Translations under genes and position numbers: made by a program
Part shown: positions 14,866-24,047 of the stretch, piece after piece
Layout: the number at the start of each line of letters is the position of its first letter
Numbering within the stretch: the first letter of the stretch is position 1
DNA from: a virus
Length of the DNA stretch: 45,646 nucleotides
Reading direction: 5' to 3' (one strand)
Virus record (IMG/VR): IMGVR_UViG_3300036715_001452
Coordinates: 1 to 45,646 of that record
The notes under the pieces: generated by a model
What the model saw: only the letters and a program-made list of their open reading frames with translations
Databases searched by the model: none
Told to the model about the DNA's origin: nothing

Positions 14866-15780
14866 ATGGCTGGTCCAGTAACAACAAGTGCCTACCCGAA
14901 AGGACTTTGGGAAGGCGTCAAGGCATGGTGGGATTCTGCTGCAGCTTCGGCTCCGCAGTTTGCTCCTCTGCTGTACAAGAAAGAAAACAGCACCAAGAAC
15001 TACGAAGAGTACGTTCAAAGTGTAGGTCCCGGCATCGCAGTGGTGAAGCCCGAAGGTCAGCCCATCTCGTTTGATGGTCTGCAACAAGGCTTCGTGACTC
15101 GCGGTACCAACGTGGCATACGGCCTGGGTATCATCACCACCTACGAAGAAATGAAGGACAACCTCTATGTCAAGCTGACGAAGAATCGTGTCCAGAAGCT
15201 TCGCCGGGCTTTTGACGAAACCCGCAACATCAATGCAGTCAACGTGTTCAACCGCGCCTTCACGGCAGGTTACGTTGGCGGCGATGGTGTTACGTTGTTG
15301 AACACTGCCCATCCCAACTTCAGTGGCGGCACTTGGCAGAACAAGCTCACCATCGACTCCTCGCTGTCCCAAGCAGCTCTGGAAGATATGCTGATCCTGA
15401 TGATGTCCTCGAAGGACGACAAGGGCTATATCGAACCTCTGTCTGGCAATAAGCTGGTTGTACATCCGTACAACAAGTTCAATGCTGATCGTATTGTGGG
15501 TACACCGAAAGCTGTTGGCAACAACAACAACGACATCAACCCCATCAATACCCAGGATTTGCTGTCCGGTGGTGTCGTTGTGTGCCCTTACCTGACGGCC
15601 ACCGGCCCCTGGTTCATCACCACGAATGCCGAAGAAGGCATGATCTGGCAGGAACGGGAAGCCCTGGACATCTGGGAAGACAACGACGGTGATACGCGCA
15701 ACTTCAAAGTTGGCGCATATGAGCGTTATGTCTTCATTTGGGTGAACTCTCGTGGCCTGTTCGGCTCGAATGCTGCGTAA
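14866..15780 (+). CDS. Major capsid protein (304 aa)
   Basis: ATG 14866 follows GAAAGGAATTGAATC. Recognisable blocks are G-L-G-I-I-T-T-Y-E-E-M-K-D-N near 95, then V-Q-K-L-R-R-A-F-D-E-T-R-N-I-N-A-V-N-V-F-N-R-A-F and G-D-G-V-T-L-L-N-T-A-H-P, which match major head proteins of the HK97-fold group related to Mu gpT. No N-terminal delta domain or protease is apparent, which agrees with a separate scaffold gene. Position after decoration protein and before a palindrome supports the call. Confidence 0.9.
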   Translation: MAGPVTTSAYPKGLWEGVKAWWDSAAASAPQFAPLLYKKENSTKNYEEYVQSVGPGIAVVKPEGQPISFDGLQQGFVTRGTNVAYGLGIITTYEEMKDNLYVKLTKNRVQKLRRAFDETRNINAVNVFNRAFTAGYVGGDGVTLLNTAHPNFSGGTWQNKLTIDSSLSQAALEDMLILMMSSKDDKGYIEPLSGNKLVVHPYNKFNADRIVGTPKAVGNNNNDINPINTQDLLSGGVVVCPYLTATGPWFITTNAEEGMIWQEREALDIWEDNDGDTRNFKVGAYERYVFIWVNSRGLFGSNAA

Positions 15781-15788
15781 GCAGTAGG

Positions 15789-15833
15789 GTATTTTGCACC
15801 CGTATTATTATATAATAATACGGGTGTAGAACT
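15789..15833. repeat. Dispersed palindrome, copy 7
   Basis: Core 15797-15826: CACCCGTATTATTAT mirrored by ATAATAATACGGGTG. Relative to the main form the GCA/TGC pair is changed to GTA/TAC on both arms, a compensated substitution. It lies between the capsid gene and the next structural gene. Confidence 0.95.
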
Positions 15834-15859
15834 CACAAATTCCTTACGGAGAAACTGCT

Positions 15860-16624
15860 ATGTCTGCCCCTCAATCTCTGACGTCTCGCTTCCCTAATGG
15901 TGTGACGAATGCGACTGACTATCAAACGATGGCCGCCGCAGGTATTCCTGACCCTTCCTGGGCTCACGTGTACCACAATGACTTCGACACCTTCGCTGCA
16001 GGTGACTGGACCATCACCAAAACTGGTACTGGTACAGTGGCTTTGGCTGCTGGTGACGGTGGACAACTGCTGCTCACGAATACTACAGGTGCTGCTGATG
16101 CGATCTACATGCAATTGGTGGCGGCAGGCTTCAAGCTTGTGGCTGGCAAGGATGTGTTCTTCAAGTTTGCGGGAACTCTGAGCGCGGTTGTCAATGATGT
16201 GTTCTATGCTGGTTTACTGGCAACAACCACAACCCCAGGCTCAACTCAGGATGCCGTCTACATTAACAAACCGACTGGTTCGGCTGCGCTGCAGCTGGTG
16301 ACCGTCATTGGTGGTGTGTCTACGACTGTGGCATTTCCTGCCGCAGCCATTCCTGTTGCCGGAACAGCGTTTGAAGTTGGTTTCCATATTGACTACCTGG
16401 GCAATGTTGAAGCTTTTTTCAATCCAACTACTGGCGCGGACTGGCAACAACTCAATCCGACCAGCTCCAGTGCGGGGGCTATGACAGCTCGAGGTGCCGT
16501 TGTTCGGTCGCAGGCCCCCTCGTTGACCACAGCCAACCTGAACGTCTCATTCGGCCTGCTGAACAGTACTGGCGTGGCCAATACTCTCAGTGTGGACTAC
16601 GTGACGGCAGTGCGTAACCGCTAA
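15860..16624 (+). CDS. Beta-rich virion protein, lectin-like (254 aa)
   Basis: ATG 15860 follows CGGAGAAACTGCT. After a 30-residue lead, the body is a beta-sandwich-like sequence with Y-H-N-D-F-D-T-F near 37, then G-D-W-T-I-T-K-T-G-T-G-T-V, a long run of alternating hydrophobic strands, F-H-I-D-Y-L-G-N-V-E-A-F-F and V-D-Y-V. This resembles concanavalin-like or jelly-roll domains of capsid-surface proteins. Located immediately after the major capsid gene, it is best seen as a head-surface protein, but a tail role is not excluded. Confidence 0.65.
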   Translation: MSAPQSLTSRFPNGVTNATDYQTMAAAGIPDPSWAHVYHNDFDTFAAGDWTITKTGTGTVALAAGDGGQLLLTNTTGAADAIYMQLVAAGFKLVAGKDVFFKFAGTLSAVVNDVFYAGLLATTTTPGSTQDAVYINKPTGSAALQLVTVIGGVSTTVAFPAAAIPVAGTAFEVGFHIDYLGNVEAFFNPTTGADWQQLNPTSSSAGAMTARGAVVRSQAPSLTTANLNVSFGLLNSTGVANTLSVDYVTAVRNR

Positions 16625-16639
16625 GCGGAGGAACCCTCA

Positions 16640-17056
16640 ATGGCAAACTCAGTCAACACGCAAGTGATCCTTGACGGGCCGCGAAATGTGGTCGTCAAGG
16701 TTGAGGGTATTCTCGACAGTTCGGACTTGGCTTCGACGGTGATCTGTGACCCTACCACCTACACTGGCATGGACAATACAGGTTCGTTGAAGGCCTTGGA
16801 TTTGATCGTTGATCGGATTCAGTTCAGCATCGAGGACACTCTGGAATGTCGGTTGGCCTGGGACGCCACGACACCTACGCGAATTGTGGAGCTGCAGGGA
16901 CGGGGGACTGAAAAGTATGAGCGATTTGGGGGGCTGGTCAACAACTCTGGAGTTGGTCGTACAGGTAAAATCCTGCTGTCTACTCAGGGTTGGGCAGCTG
17001 CTGCTACAATCTCTTTCACCCTCCTGCTCAGCCTGAAGAAGCAAGGCACTTTGTAA
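16640..17056 (+). CDS. Virion protein, unknown (138 aa)
   Basis: ATG 16640 follows GCGGAGGAACCCTC. The protein is beta-rich throughout (V-V-V-K-V-E-G-I-L-D and E-C-R-L-A-W-D-A-T-T-P) and ends L-L-S-L-K-K-Q-G-T-L. There are two cysteines but no metal pattern. It lies 15 bases after the lectin-like gene and is probably cotranslated with it. I cannot name a family; a capsid-associated or head-completion role is plausible by position. Confidence 0.7.
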   Translation: MANSVNTQVILDGPRNVVVKVEGILDSSDLASTVICDPTTYTGMDNTGSLKALDLIVDRIQFSIEDTLECRLAWDATTPTRIVELQGRGTEKYERFGGLVNNSGVGRTGKILLSTQGWAAAATISFTLLLSLKKQGTL

Positions 17057-17078
17057 TTTCAACCTTCCTGGAGTAGCT

Positions 17079-17222
17079 ATGGCAACACGCCCAAAGCAGG
17101 TCGCGAAAGCGCCTCCCCCTCCGGTGAAGCCAGTGTCGAGAGCACAGCTGGGCCGAAACCTAGCTGCGCTTTCTACCTTAATGCTGTCGCCGAAGTTGAA
17201 ATCAGCCGGAAAAGGAAAGTAA
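17079..17222 (+). CDS. Small basic proline-rich protein (47 aa)
   Basis: ATG 17079 follows CCTGGAGTAGCT. The product is strongly basic, with a proline run (A-P-P-P-P-V-K-P) and a C-terminal Lys-rich tail (L-K-S-A-G-K-G-K), so it could bind DNA or a protein partner. The next gene begins 3 bases after the stop and uses the AAAGGAAAG at this gene's end as its ribosome binding site, so the two are linked. Function unknown. Confidence 0.65.
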   Translation: MATRPKQVAKAPPPPVKPVSRAQLGRNLAALSTLMLSPKLKSAGKGK

Positions 17223-17225
17223 CCT

Positions 17226-17921
17226 ATGTCTAGCGGTGTGTACACCTTTGGGATGACTGCCAATGACTTGGTGAATGCCGCTCTGCGTTCGACTGGCCGT
17301 TTTTCGTCCTATGACACGATCCCTGCAGCGGATTCGGCTAATGTTTTGCAGGCACTGAATATCATTATCAAGGCTTTGGTGAAGAATCAAAAGCCTTTGT
17401 GGTGTATTCAGCGATTGACTGTGCCCCTTGTAGCTGGGTCAGCCACCTATAACTTGAGCACAATCAGTGGCACACCACGCCCACTACGGGTGTTGCAGGG
17501 GTTTATCCGCAACTCGGCTAACCAAGACACTGACATTACGATCGAGGCTCGTATTGACTATATGCAGCTGGGAATGAAATCGTCTTCCGGCCAGCCGAAT
17601 CAAGCATGGTACGACCCTCAGCTCACAGGCGGTCTGCTGTATGTCTACAATGTGCCGGCAGATGCTTCTTCCACTCTCTATGTGGACATCCAGCGTCCTG
17701 TGCAGGATTTCAGTGTATTGACTGACAACCCCGACTTTCCGCAAGAAGCTTTCCACATGCTTAAGTGGATGTTGGCAGATGAAATTGCCCTGGAGTATGT
17801 GACCCCATCTGACATGCGAGCTGACATCAACAAAAAGGCGTTGATTGCCTACGAAGCCTTCTTTGCGGAAGAACGGGAGGAAGCCTCCACATTCTTTACA
17901 CCGTCTGAACGGGAATTCTGA
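17226..17921 (+). CDS. Head-tail adaptor, P22 gp4-like (231 aa)
   Basis: ATG 17226 is preceded by AAAGGAAAGTAACC. The N-terminus, M-T-A-N-D-L-V-N-A-A-L-R-S-T-G then A-N-V-L-Q-A-L-N-I-I-I-K, is the helix pair typical of the podovirus packaged-DNA-stabilisation adaptor that docks on the portal. The middle has V-A-G-S-A-T-Y-N-L, a phrase common in this family, and the C-terminus is helical (A-D-E-I-A-L-E-Y). It lies before the stopper-like gene, as in P22-type clusters. Confidence 0.8.
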   Translation: MSSGVYTFGMTANDLVNAALRSTGRFSSYDTIPAADSANVLQALNIIIKALVKNQKPLWCIQRLTVPLVAGSATYNLSTISGTPRPLRVLQGFIRNSANQDTDITIEARIDYMQLGMKSSSGQPNQAWYDPQLTGGLLYVYNVPADASSTLYVDIQRPVQDFSVLTDNPDFPQEAFHMLKWMLADEIALEYVTPSDMRADINKKALIAYEAFFAEEREEASTFFTPSEREF

Positions 17922-19501
17922 TGGCTAGCCCAGCAACATACGAGAACATTCAGCACATCCCCTTGACTGTCCCTATTAACAGTCGGGATGGTACACTGAC
18001 GACAGATGCTTACTCGAAAAACGTCTTCTTTGGGAAGGATGGTGATGGGGAAGTTATTGTTGTAAAGCGTCCTGGGTTGAAGAAGATTGCTGATGTTTCC
18101 GCCCTTGGGCTGAGTTCGACTTTTGTGCAGGGGGCTGGTTTTTACGGTGTGGCTAACGGACTGGTCGCTGTAATTGGAAATCGCTATGTGTACCCAGCGG
18201 CAAGTCCCTTTAGCCCATACGCATTAGCCTTTCCGGTGAATGCTAACTGTCGCATGCGCGTCGGATTCAATAACTCCGATAATGCCGGCTATGGGGTGTT
18301 TGCAGCACAATGCTATTCCCCAACCTTAAATTTCATTCAGTCGGGTAGCAATTCGGTTAATACTCAAGGGAATCAAACCGTTACTACTGCTACCTTGGTT
18401 CCGAGTCTGTGTGAACTAAACAGTCGTTGGTATGTGATGACAACTGCAGGGCTTATCAATAGTTCTGCAACTGGTAATACGTCGAATTGGCCAGCACTGA
18501 TGAATCTGCAGGTCGAGTGCTCAATTGGAACCCCTTCCTGTATGGTGAAGCACCTATCCTATCTGGTGGCCTTCGGGACCAAGGGAAGTGTTGCTTATTA
18601 TGATGCCGGAAATAGCCCAGGGATAGCGATTCAGCGTGTGGATAACTCCATAAGCAAAATTGGCCTCCCCATCACTTGTCGATTTGCTCCTGTATCTGTG
18701 AATGATACACTGTATTTTCTCGGGGATGGGGGAACAGCTGGGGCGGAACTGTTCGCAATGCGGGGACTGACTGCACAGTCAGTTACCCCCCCTGGAGTGG
18801 CACGACTGCTGACAAGATACTTAAATGCCTGTGAAGAATCTTCTGCCTATGGGTTGGTGGGCTGGGCCGGAAATAATGACCGTATGATGCCAACCCTGCA
18901 GCCAGTCATGGCCAGTGGGCATAAGTTTTTGCTTCTGACTTTCCCCTCTTTTGCTGTTGTAAGCCCAGCAGCTTCGTTTTCGGGGATTACGCTGGCATAC
19001 TGTATCGATACAGGCACCTGGCATTGGTGGACGCAGGTTATTGGGGGGGTGGAAGGCTATGTGCAACTTGCCCCCTACACACAAACAGAGACGATTAAGT
19101 TTCAGAATGCGGCTGGCAGCCCCAATTTACCGGGCCCACTTGTGCTTGGGGAGTCTGATGGAAATTTGTACAGTTGGGATATCGGCACCTATCAAGATAA
19201 TGGGCAAGGCATTCCTGTTGTAATTCAAACGGATAGCTTTAGCTGGGGAAATCAGCGAGTGAAGCTCATTCCAGCCACTTACCCATCACTGGACAACGTA
19301 GCCTCAACTGTGTACGTGAGTTGGAGCGACGACGACTATACGACATTTACAACTCCGGTTGCTGTGAGTACCGCCAACCCCAAGAAGCAAATCATCCGCT
19401 GCGGCAGTACCATTCGTAGAGCCTGGATGCTGACGCACAACGACAACACCCCTATGCGCTTCTACGACATTGAAGTTGAAGTTGTACCGGGGGCTTTGTG
19501 A
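17921..19501 (+). CDS. Tail accessory factor or head-tail stopper, P22 gp10-like (526 aa)
   Basis: The start at 17921 overlaps the adaptor stop (TGATG). The sequence is beta-rich with repeated aromatic strands and the opening I-P-L-T-V-P-I-N-S-R-D-G-T-L-T-T-D-A-Y-S-K-N-V-F and V-V-K-R-P-G-L. This matches the general pattern of the large beta-propeller-like tail-hub proteins, such as P22 gp10, that follow gp4-like adaptors. Typical phrases include Y-C-I-D-T-G-T-W-H-W and G-E-S-D-G-N-L-Y-S-W-D. The assignment rests on position and pattern. Confidence 0.7.
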   Translation: MASPATYENIQHIPLTVPINSRDGTLTTDAYSKNVFFGKDGDGEVIVVKRPGLKKIADVSALGLSSTFVQGAGFYGVANGLVAVIGNRYVYPAASPFSPYALAFPVNANCRMRVGFNNSDNAGYGVFAAQCYSPTLNFIQSGSNSVNTQGNQTVTTATLVPSLCELNSRWYVMTTAGLINSSATGNTSNWPALMNLQVECSIGTPSCMVKHLSYLVAFGTKGSVAYYDAGNSPGIAIQRVDNSISKIGLPITCRFAPVSVNDTLYFLGDGGTAGAELFAMRGLTAQSVTPPGVARLLTRYLNACEESSAYGLVGWAGNNDRMMPTLQPVMASGHKFLLLTFPSFAVVSPAASFSGITLAYCIDTGTWHWWTQVIGGVEGYVQLAPYTQTETIKFQNAAGSPNLPGPLVLGESDGNLYSWDIGTYQDNGQGIPVVIQTDSFSWGNQRVKLIPATYPSLDNVASTVYVSWSDDDYTTFTTPVAVSTANPKKQIIRCGSTIRRAWMLTHNDNTPMRFYDIEVEVVPGAL

Positions 19502-20049
19502 TGCGTAGATTGTTTTCGCCCTTTGAGCAGCAAGAGACATTTATTGCCAGAGGTGCCCCAATGCCTAGTTTCACACCCGTATTAAAATATAATAATGCGG
19601 GTGTGGAATGTCGTGTGGTGGATGTTCTATATATGCTCCGAGAGCTAGCCCCTCGATTTTTTGAGGCTCATTGGGCTGAGGTTGGGCAGGACAAAAGCTG
19701 GGAAGTTGACATCAATTGGCCTATGTACCGCAAACTGGAGCTTGCCGATATGCTTCGTATTGTGGTGCTGGAGGTTGATGGTCAGCCACAGGGCTACTTC
19801 ATCATGGTCATTAGCCCCTCGCTGCATTACCAATCCCATGCGCTTGCCAGCAGCGATATGTTCTACATTGCTCCTGCTTTCAGAGCCCGTTATGCAGTGC
19901 GGCTCTTCCGGGCGGCTGAAGCCTATGCAAAAGAAGCAGGAGCTGCCAAACTGTACATTCCGTTCAAAATCTACAAGCCAATCTTCCCACTGTTGAAGCG
20001 GTGTGGGTTCTCCTTAGTGGAGAGTGTCGCGGTTAAAACTTTGAGGTAA
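19501..20049 (+). CDS. GNAT-family acetyltransferase-like protein (182 aa)
   Basis: ATG 19501 overlaps the previous stop (TGATG); a second start at 19561 with AGAGGTGCCCC is equally good. Residues about 80-180 show the GNAT order: V-V-L-E-V-D-G-Q-P-Q-G-Y-F strand, D-M-F-Y-I-A-P-A-F-R-A-R-Y-A-V-R-L-F with an acetyl-CoA-binding loop where the usual G is replaced by A, then the helix A-E-A-Y-A-K-E-A-G-A and the C-terminal strand with R-C-G-F. Palindrome copy 8 is translated in-frame as residues about 24-37. GNAT proteins occur in the morphogenesis cluster of many podoviruses; substrate unknown. Confidence 0.75.
   Translation: MRRLFSPFEQQETFIARGAPMPSFTPVLKYNNAGVECRVVDVLYMLRELAPRFFEAHWAEVGQDKSWEVDINWPMYRKLELADMLRIVVLEVDGQPQGYFIMVISPSLHYQSHALASSDMFYIAPAFRARYAVRLFRAAEAYAKEAGAAKLYIPFKIYKPIFPLLKRCGFSLVESVAVKTLR
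19569..19608. repeat. Dispersed palindrome, copy 8, inside a coding region
   Basis: Core 19574-19603: CACCCGTATTAAAAT mirrored by ATAATAATGCGGGTG. It is the only copy lying inside a gene, near the start of the acetyltransferase, and adds the in-frame residues F-T-P-V-L-K-Y-N-N-A-G-V. The T/G pair is a wobble in plus-strand RNA. Confidence 0.95.
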
Positions 20050-20052
20050 CAC

Positions 20053-20721
20053 ATGGCTGGAACAATCTTTAGTGCAGTTGCAGCGCCGCTGATTGGTGGG
20101 GCTGTTTCGAGCATCTTCAACAGCGGAAGCAGCAAAAGCAGTGGCTCTTCTGGGGGAGGTAACAGTCCCAACTCTGGTGGCAGTGACACACAGCAAGCGG
20201 CAGCTGCAGCTGATCCGTTTGCCAGTCAACGTGGGCAGTATCAACAGATGCTGTCCCAACTGATGACGAACCCCAATAACACGATGACTTCTGGCGAGAC
20301 CTTTGCCATGAATAAAGGATTGGATGCTGTAACAGCTCAGATGGGGGCACGTGGATTGTCAGGCAGCAGCAATCAGCAGACGGCTCTGATCGATTATGCA
20401 ACAGGCTCCGCACAGCAATCTCGTCAGCAAGAAATCAGCAACCTAATGACAATGTCTGGTGCAACTAGTGGTAGCCCAGGAACTGCAGGGCAAGTGCTGG
20501 GCAACCAAGCTACCAGCAACCAAACCGCAGCAAGTACCTTCGGATCATCTGTCGGTAATGCCGTCGTCAACACCCCAACCTTTCAAGGTTGGCTGAACGG
20601 CTCTGGCAGCACCAGCAGTGGCGGCAACACCTCCAATTACACTGGGGGTAACATTGATGCTCGTGGCGGCTACGGCGACTACAGTACCCCCGCAGCTGAT
20701 TACATCCCACAATACGCCTGA
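20053..20721 (+). CDS. Internal virion (DNA-ejection) protein, small (222 aa)
   Basis: ATG 20053 follows TTGAGGTAACAC. It opens with a hydrophobic glycine/alanine helix (A-G-T-I-F-S-A-V-A-A-P-L-I-G-G-A-V-S) followed by Ser/Gly-rich and Gln-rich low-complexity sequence. A conserved-looking middle reads Q-Q-M-L-S-Q-L-M-T-N-P and G-A-R-G-L-S-G-S-S-N-Q-Q-T-A-L-I-D-Y. This matches the smaller ejection proteins that lie first in the internal-protein trio of podoviruses and are extruded into the envelope during infection. The two genes that follow fit the same trio. Confidence 0.7.
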   Translation: MAGTIFSAVAAPLIGGAVSSIFNSGSSKSSGSSGGGNSPNSGGSDTQQAAAAADPFASQRGQYQQMLSQLMTNPNNTMTSGETFAMNKGLDAVTAQMGARGLSGSSNQQTALIDYATGSAQQSRQQEISNLMTMSGATSGSPGTAGQVLGNQATSNQTAASTFGSSVGNAVVNTPTFQGWLNGSGSTSSGGNTSNYTGGNIDARGGYGDYSTPAADYIPQYA

Positions 20722-20729
20722 GGTACAAT

Positions 20730-22118
20730 ATGGACTTCGGACAATTGATTTCAAATGCTGCAGTAAACGCTGGCAATGTGATGATTGCTGGTGCGGAGCA
20801 GCAACAACGCCAAGCTTCTGCCGAGAACACACAGGCGGAAGCTCGGATGCGCCAAATGAATGCCCTGATGATGAAGCAGGACATGGAAGAAAAGAAAGCC
20901 ATTACAACAGAGATGGCTGGTGCGAACGAAGAATTTGGCAAAGGGGCAAAGACTGACCAGGAAGTCATGACCTATGCCAACAAGGGAGCAGCTACAGCAG
21001 CAGCGCATGGCCGATTTGACCTAATGAAGGGTTATGAGGACATGGCCAAGTCAGCTGAAACTGCGCTGAAGACTTCGATTGAGAACAAGGCCAAAGAGAC
21101 AGCGGCATTGCATTCGGCTGTTGGTTCTGCCGCAATTGACTATGTGAACATGCCTTCTGAAGAAGGCGCTACAGCTCTGCGAGATGCCGCTGTGAAAGCT
21201 GGTGTGAAACCTGATTCGATTCCACTGCGCACTGACCCGCAATTTGCTTCTTGGGCAAAGGGTATGCAGACCTATGGGCTTGACTCTGGCAAGCGCATTG
21301 AGCACATGGACAAGGAGCAAGACCTCAAGCGTCAGCAAGAGGAACGTGAGCGCCACAACAAGGAAGTTGAAGAACAGCGCCGAGCAGCTGAGGTTGACAA
21401 GGCTGCTGCACGTGAGACTACGAAGTTGCTGTTGCAGCAAGGGTTGGAGATTCGGCGTCAGTCAATGCTGGATCGTGAAGAGCGAGCCAAAAAAGGCGGT
21501 GAAGCCGGCAAAGTTGAACAAAAGATCAGTGATGGTATTATTCGCAATGCTGCTCAAGTCCAGCGTGTGCTCACAACTTCGATTGCGGCTACAGCCAAGT
21601 CCTCTGGCTCTATCTTCACTCACTTGGGGGATGGTACACTAACGGAAGCTCTGGTGCGCAGCGGCACACAGGCCATCACACCAACAGACTCGAAGGCAAT
21701 GGATTCGCTGCAGGCCGAAATGGGCACCGTCATGGCACAGATTCTGACAGCCGGTTCTGGTCGTGGGCCTAACATGCCCCTGCAAGAGTCCATGCAGAAG
21801 CTCAATCAGACTCTGCCAACAGATCCCCCGATCATCAAGCTTTTCCGCTTGGCGAATGCGGCTGAGGCAGTCAAATTGGAACTCGACAATATTGTACCTG
21901 GCGGTACCCCAAAGCTGGAAGAGAATCGTCAAAATATGATCAAGTTCTTTGACAAGTTCCCTTCGACGGCAGAGTTGATGTCACAGCTTGGGGAGAAAGA
22001 CCCTAAGTTGGGCAAGCAACTGATGTCGGATTACATGGCCACACATTCTGGTGGTGCCGGTGGTGGTGGTAAGCCTGCTGCAACTGGTGTTGACCATTCC
22101 AATCCCCTTTTGCGGTAA
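20730..22118 (+). CDS. Internal virion (DNA-ejection) protein, coiled coil (462 aa)
   Basis: ATG 20730 follows TGAGGTACAAT. It begins M-D-F-G-Q-L-I-S-N-A-A-V-N-A-G-N. Residues about 195-265 are a long charged coiled coil (H-M-D-K-E-Q-D-L-K-R-Q-Q-E-E-R-E-R). The rest is helical, Ala/Lys-rich and without cysteines. Length, composition and place between the smaller and larger ejection-type proteins support an internal head protein. It has no recognisable enzyme motif. Confidence 0.7.
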   Translation: MDFGQLISNAAVNAGNVMIAGAEQQQRQASAENTQAEARMRQMNALMMKQDMEEKKAITTEMAGANEEFGKGAKTDQEVMTYANKGAATAAAHGRFDLMKGYEDMAKSAETALKTSIENKAKETAALHSAVGSAAIDYVNMPSEEGATALRDAAVKAGVKPDSIPLRTDPQFASWAKGMQTYGLDSGKRIEHMDKEQDLKRQQEERERHNKEVEEQRRAAEVDKAAARETTKLLLQQGLEIRRQSMLDREERAKKGGEAGKVEQKISDGIIRNAAQVQRVLTTSIAATAKSSGSIFTHLGDGTLTEALVRSGTQAITPTDSKAMDSLQAEMGTVMAQILTAGSGRGPNMPLQESMQKLNQTLPTDPPIIKLFRLANAAEAVKLELDNIVPGGTPKLEENRQNMIKFFDKFPSTAELMSQLGEKDPKLGKQLMSDYMATHSGGAGGGGKPAATGVDHSNPLLR

Positions 22119-22124
22119 CATCTG

Positions 22125-24047
22125 ATGCCAAGTCCAGACGAAATCCTAAAAGACCCTTCGTATCAGAGTGCAAATCCTGAGACGAAGCAGGCGATCTTTG
22201 AGAAGCATGTGGCCTCTTCAGAGGCGTTTAAGACAGCGAACCCTGAAACGCAGTCTGCGATTAAGCAACGGTTTGGGCTGGGTGATGGGGGAAACAAACT
22301 TCCAGAAGAGCCTGGGCTTGTCGGTGTGCAGGAAGCAATTGGATTGCCCGCAGATTCCCCAGCACCGCCAGAAGGGGCAATAGCAAAGGCCAAAACAATG
22401 GTCAAGGACTGGTTCACTGGCAAGGAAGCTAAGCCCTTCAACATGGACGAAGCTGTTGGAAAGCTGACTGGTGAAACTGCTGGTGGTGCTGCGCTTGGCG
22501 TGGTCGCCCCAAAGCTTCTGGAGAAGGGCGGCAAGGCCCTGCAGAAAGTTCCTGTAGGTCCAGTGCGGGCAGTTGGTCGTGGAATGGAAGCCGCTGGGGA
22601 CACACTGAGCCTGCTTCCTGCAGGTGAACGTGCTCTGCGTGGAGCTGGGGGTGGGGCAGCTCAAGCCGTAGCCGAAGTCGGCTCTGATGCTGCTGGTATC
22701 CCGGCTGTCGTTGGCGTGCCTCTGAGTATGGCGGCTGGTGGTATCGGGGAAGCCGGGACTTCGTTTATTGCCAAAGAGGGTGGTAGTTTACTGAAAGCTG
22801 CAACAAAGGCGGCTTCTGGTGATGCCAATGCAGCTGTAGGGGCCCTGAAGGGGATTGTGAATCCCTACAAGGAAATGAATGCAGCGTCAGCTGCAAAACT
22901 CCAGTCACGACTGTTTGGGGATAAGATTCCAGGGTACATCAACAAACTGATTGGCAGTGAGAATCGGATGGCTGTGCAAGAGGCCTTGCGTAAAGCTGAC
23001 CCAACTCTGGTGACAGGGTTTGCCCGTAAAGCCGAACCTGCTGTAGCGGAGCCGATCCCAGGAACTCGCTTTGAATTGAGCCCAAATCGGGATTTGGCTA
23101 CACTCAATGGCAAGCTGGATAAGATTGGCCAACCGAAACTGGAGGCCCCTGGCCCACGGCCGAAAGACATGGCTTCTGTCATGACCAAGCGACAGCAAGA
23201 GTCGCAAGCAGCGGCAGAAAAGGCGGCTAAGGAGGCGTTGCGCCCGGCAAGCGAAATCTACCGTGAGCGAATGTTTGCTGGAGTAACACAGGCTATTAAC
23301 AGTGGCAAAACCTTCAGTTCATCTGACGCAGGGCAAACCTTCGCCAAAAAGATTGACACACTGATTAAGTCACGGGAGTTATCGCCAGCGCAAGGGCAGA
23401 AGTTACTGGCACAGTTGAGGACGGATCGAAATCCAGAGGCTGTTGTTCGTGGCCGATATGCTGAGAATGTGGATAATCTGATCCGTACTTATGGAAAGCC
23501 GGCGGAAAAGGGGGGACAAGAAGGTGCCGCAGCAATCCCAGCAAAGCTGGCCAGTGAGATTCGGGGGGACTTGCGAAAGGCTCTGAACTCATATGCTGAA
23601 GAAGTGGGGCTTGGGAAGATTGAGGCACAGTATCGTGGTGCCTATTCTCAGGAAATGCTCGCAGAAGCTAAAGACAAACTGCCTCACTTCTTGTATGGCT
23701 TTGGGGACAAAGCCGAGTTTGATAAGTTTGCCCGGAATCTGGCCCAAGAACCTGAAGGCAAAGATTTTTTGCAAAAGAGTGTGATGCAGCATTTGGCCAA
23801 TGTGGATGTTGCCAAGCTCCCGAAAGAGTTTACACGACTGCAAAAGACGATGGTGAATGCAGAGCTGCTGACACCAGCTGACATGGAGGGTATCCGGAAA
23901 TCAGCCGAAAGTATTGCTCGTGTAGCTGACAAAGGTGTGCAATTGCGTGCTGCCCAAAGGTTGCGTACTATGATTATGACAACGGCAGCACGGCATGTCT
24001 TTGGGACTGCTGGGGAGGCCGCTCAGAGACAGCAAGGGCAAGAGTAG
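22125..24047 (+). CDS. Internal virion (DNA-ejection) protein, large (640 aa)
   Basis: The start at 22125 lies 7 bases after the previous stop. The opening D-E-I-L-K-D-P-S-Y-Q-S-A-N-P-E-T-K-Q-A-I-F, repeated a second time as F-K-T-A-N-P-E-T-Q-S-A-I, is typical of the large ejection proteins. A Gly/Ala-rich central part (residues about 110-240) may insert into membranes. The C-terminal half is helical. I see no lytic transglycosylase motif, so any peptidoglycan-cutting role must lie elsewhere. The TAG stop borders palindrome copy 9. Confidence 0.75.
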   Translation: MPSPDEILKDPSYQSANPETKQAIFEKHVASSEAFKTANPETQSAIKQRFGLGDGGNKLPEEPGLVGVQEAIGLPADSPAPPEGAIAKAKTMVKDWFTGKEAKPFNMDEAVGKLTGETAGGAALGVVAPKLLEKGGKALQKVPVGPVRAVGRGMEAAGDTLSLLPAGERALRGAGGGAAQAVAEVGSDAAGIPAVVGVPLSMAAGGIGEAGTSFIAKEGGSLLKAATKAASGDANAAVGALKGIVNPYKEMNAASAAKLQSRLFGDKIPGYINKLIGSENRMAVQEALRKADPTLVTGFARKAEPAVAEPIPGTRFELSPNRDLATLNGKLDKIGQPKLEAPGPRPKDMASVMTKRQQESQAAAEKAAKEALRPASEIYRERMFAGVTQAINSGKTFSSSDAGQTFAKKIDTLIKSRELSPAQGQKLLAQLRTDRNPEAVVRGRYAENVDNLIRTYGKPAEKGGQEGAAAIPAKLASEIRGDLRKALNSYAEEVGLGKIEAQYRGAYSQEMLAEAKDKLPHFLYGFGDKAEFDKFARNLAQEPEGKDFLQKSVMQHLANVDVAKLPKEFTRLQKTMVNAELLTPADMEGIRKSAESIARVADKGVQLRAAQRLRTMIMTTAARHVFGTAGEAAQRQQGQE

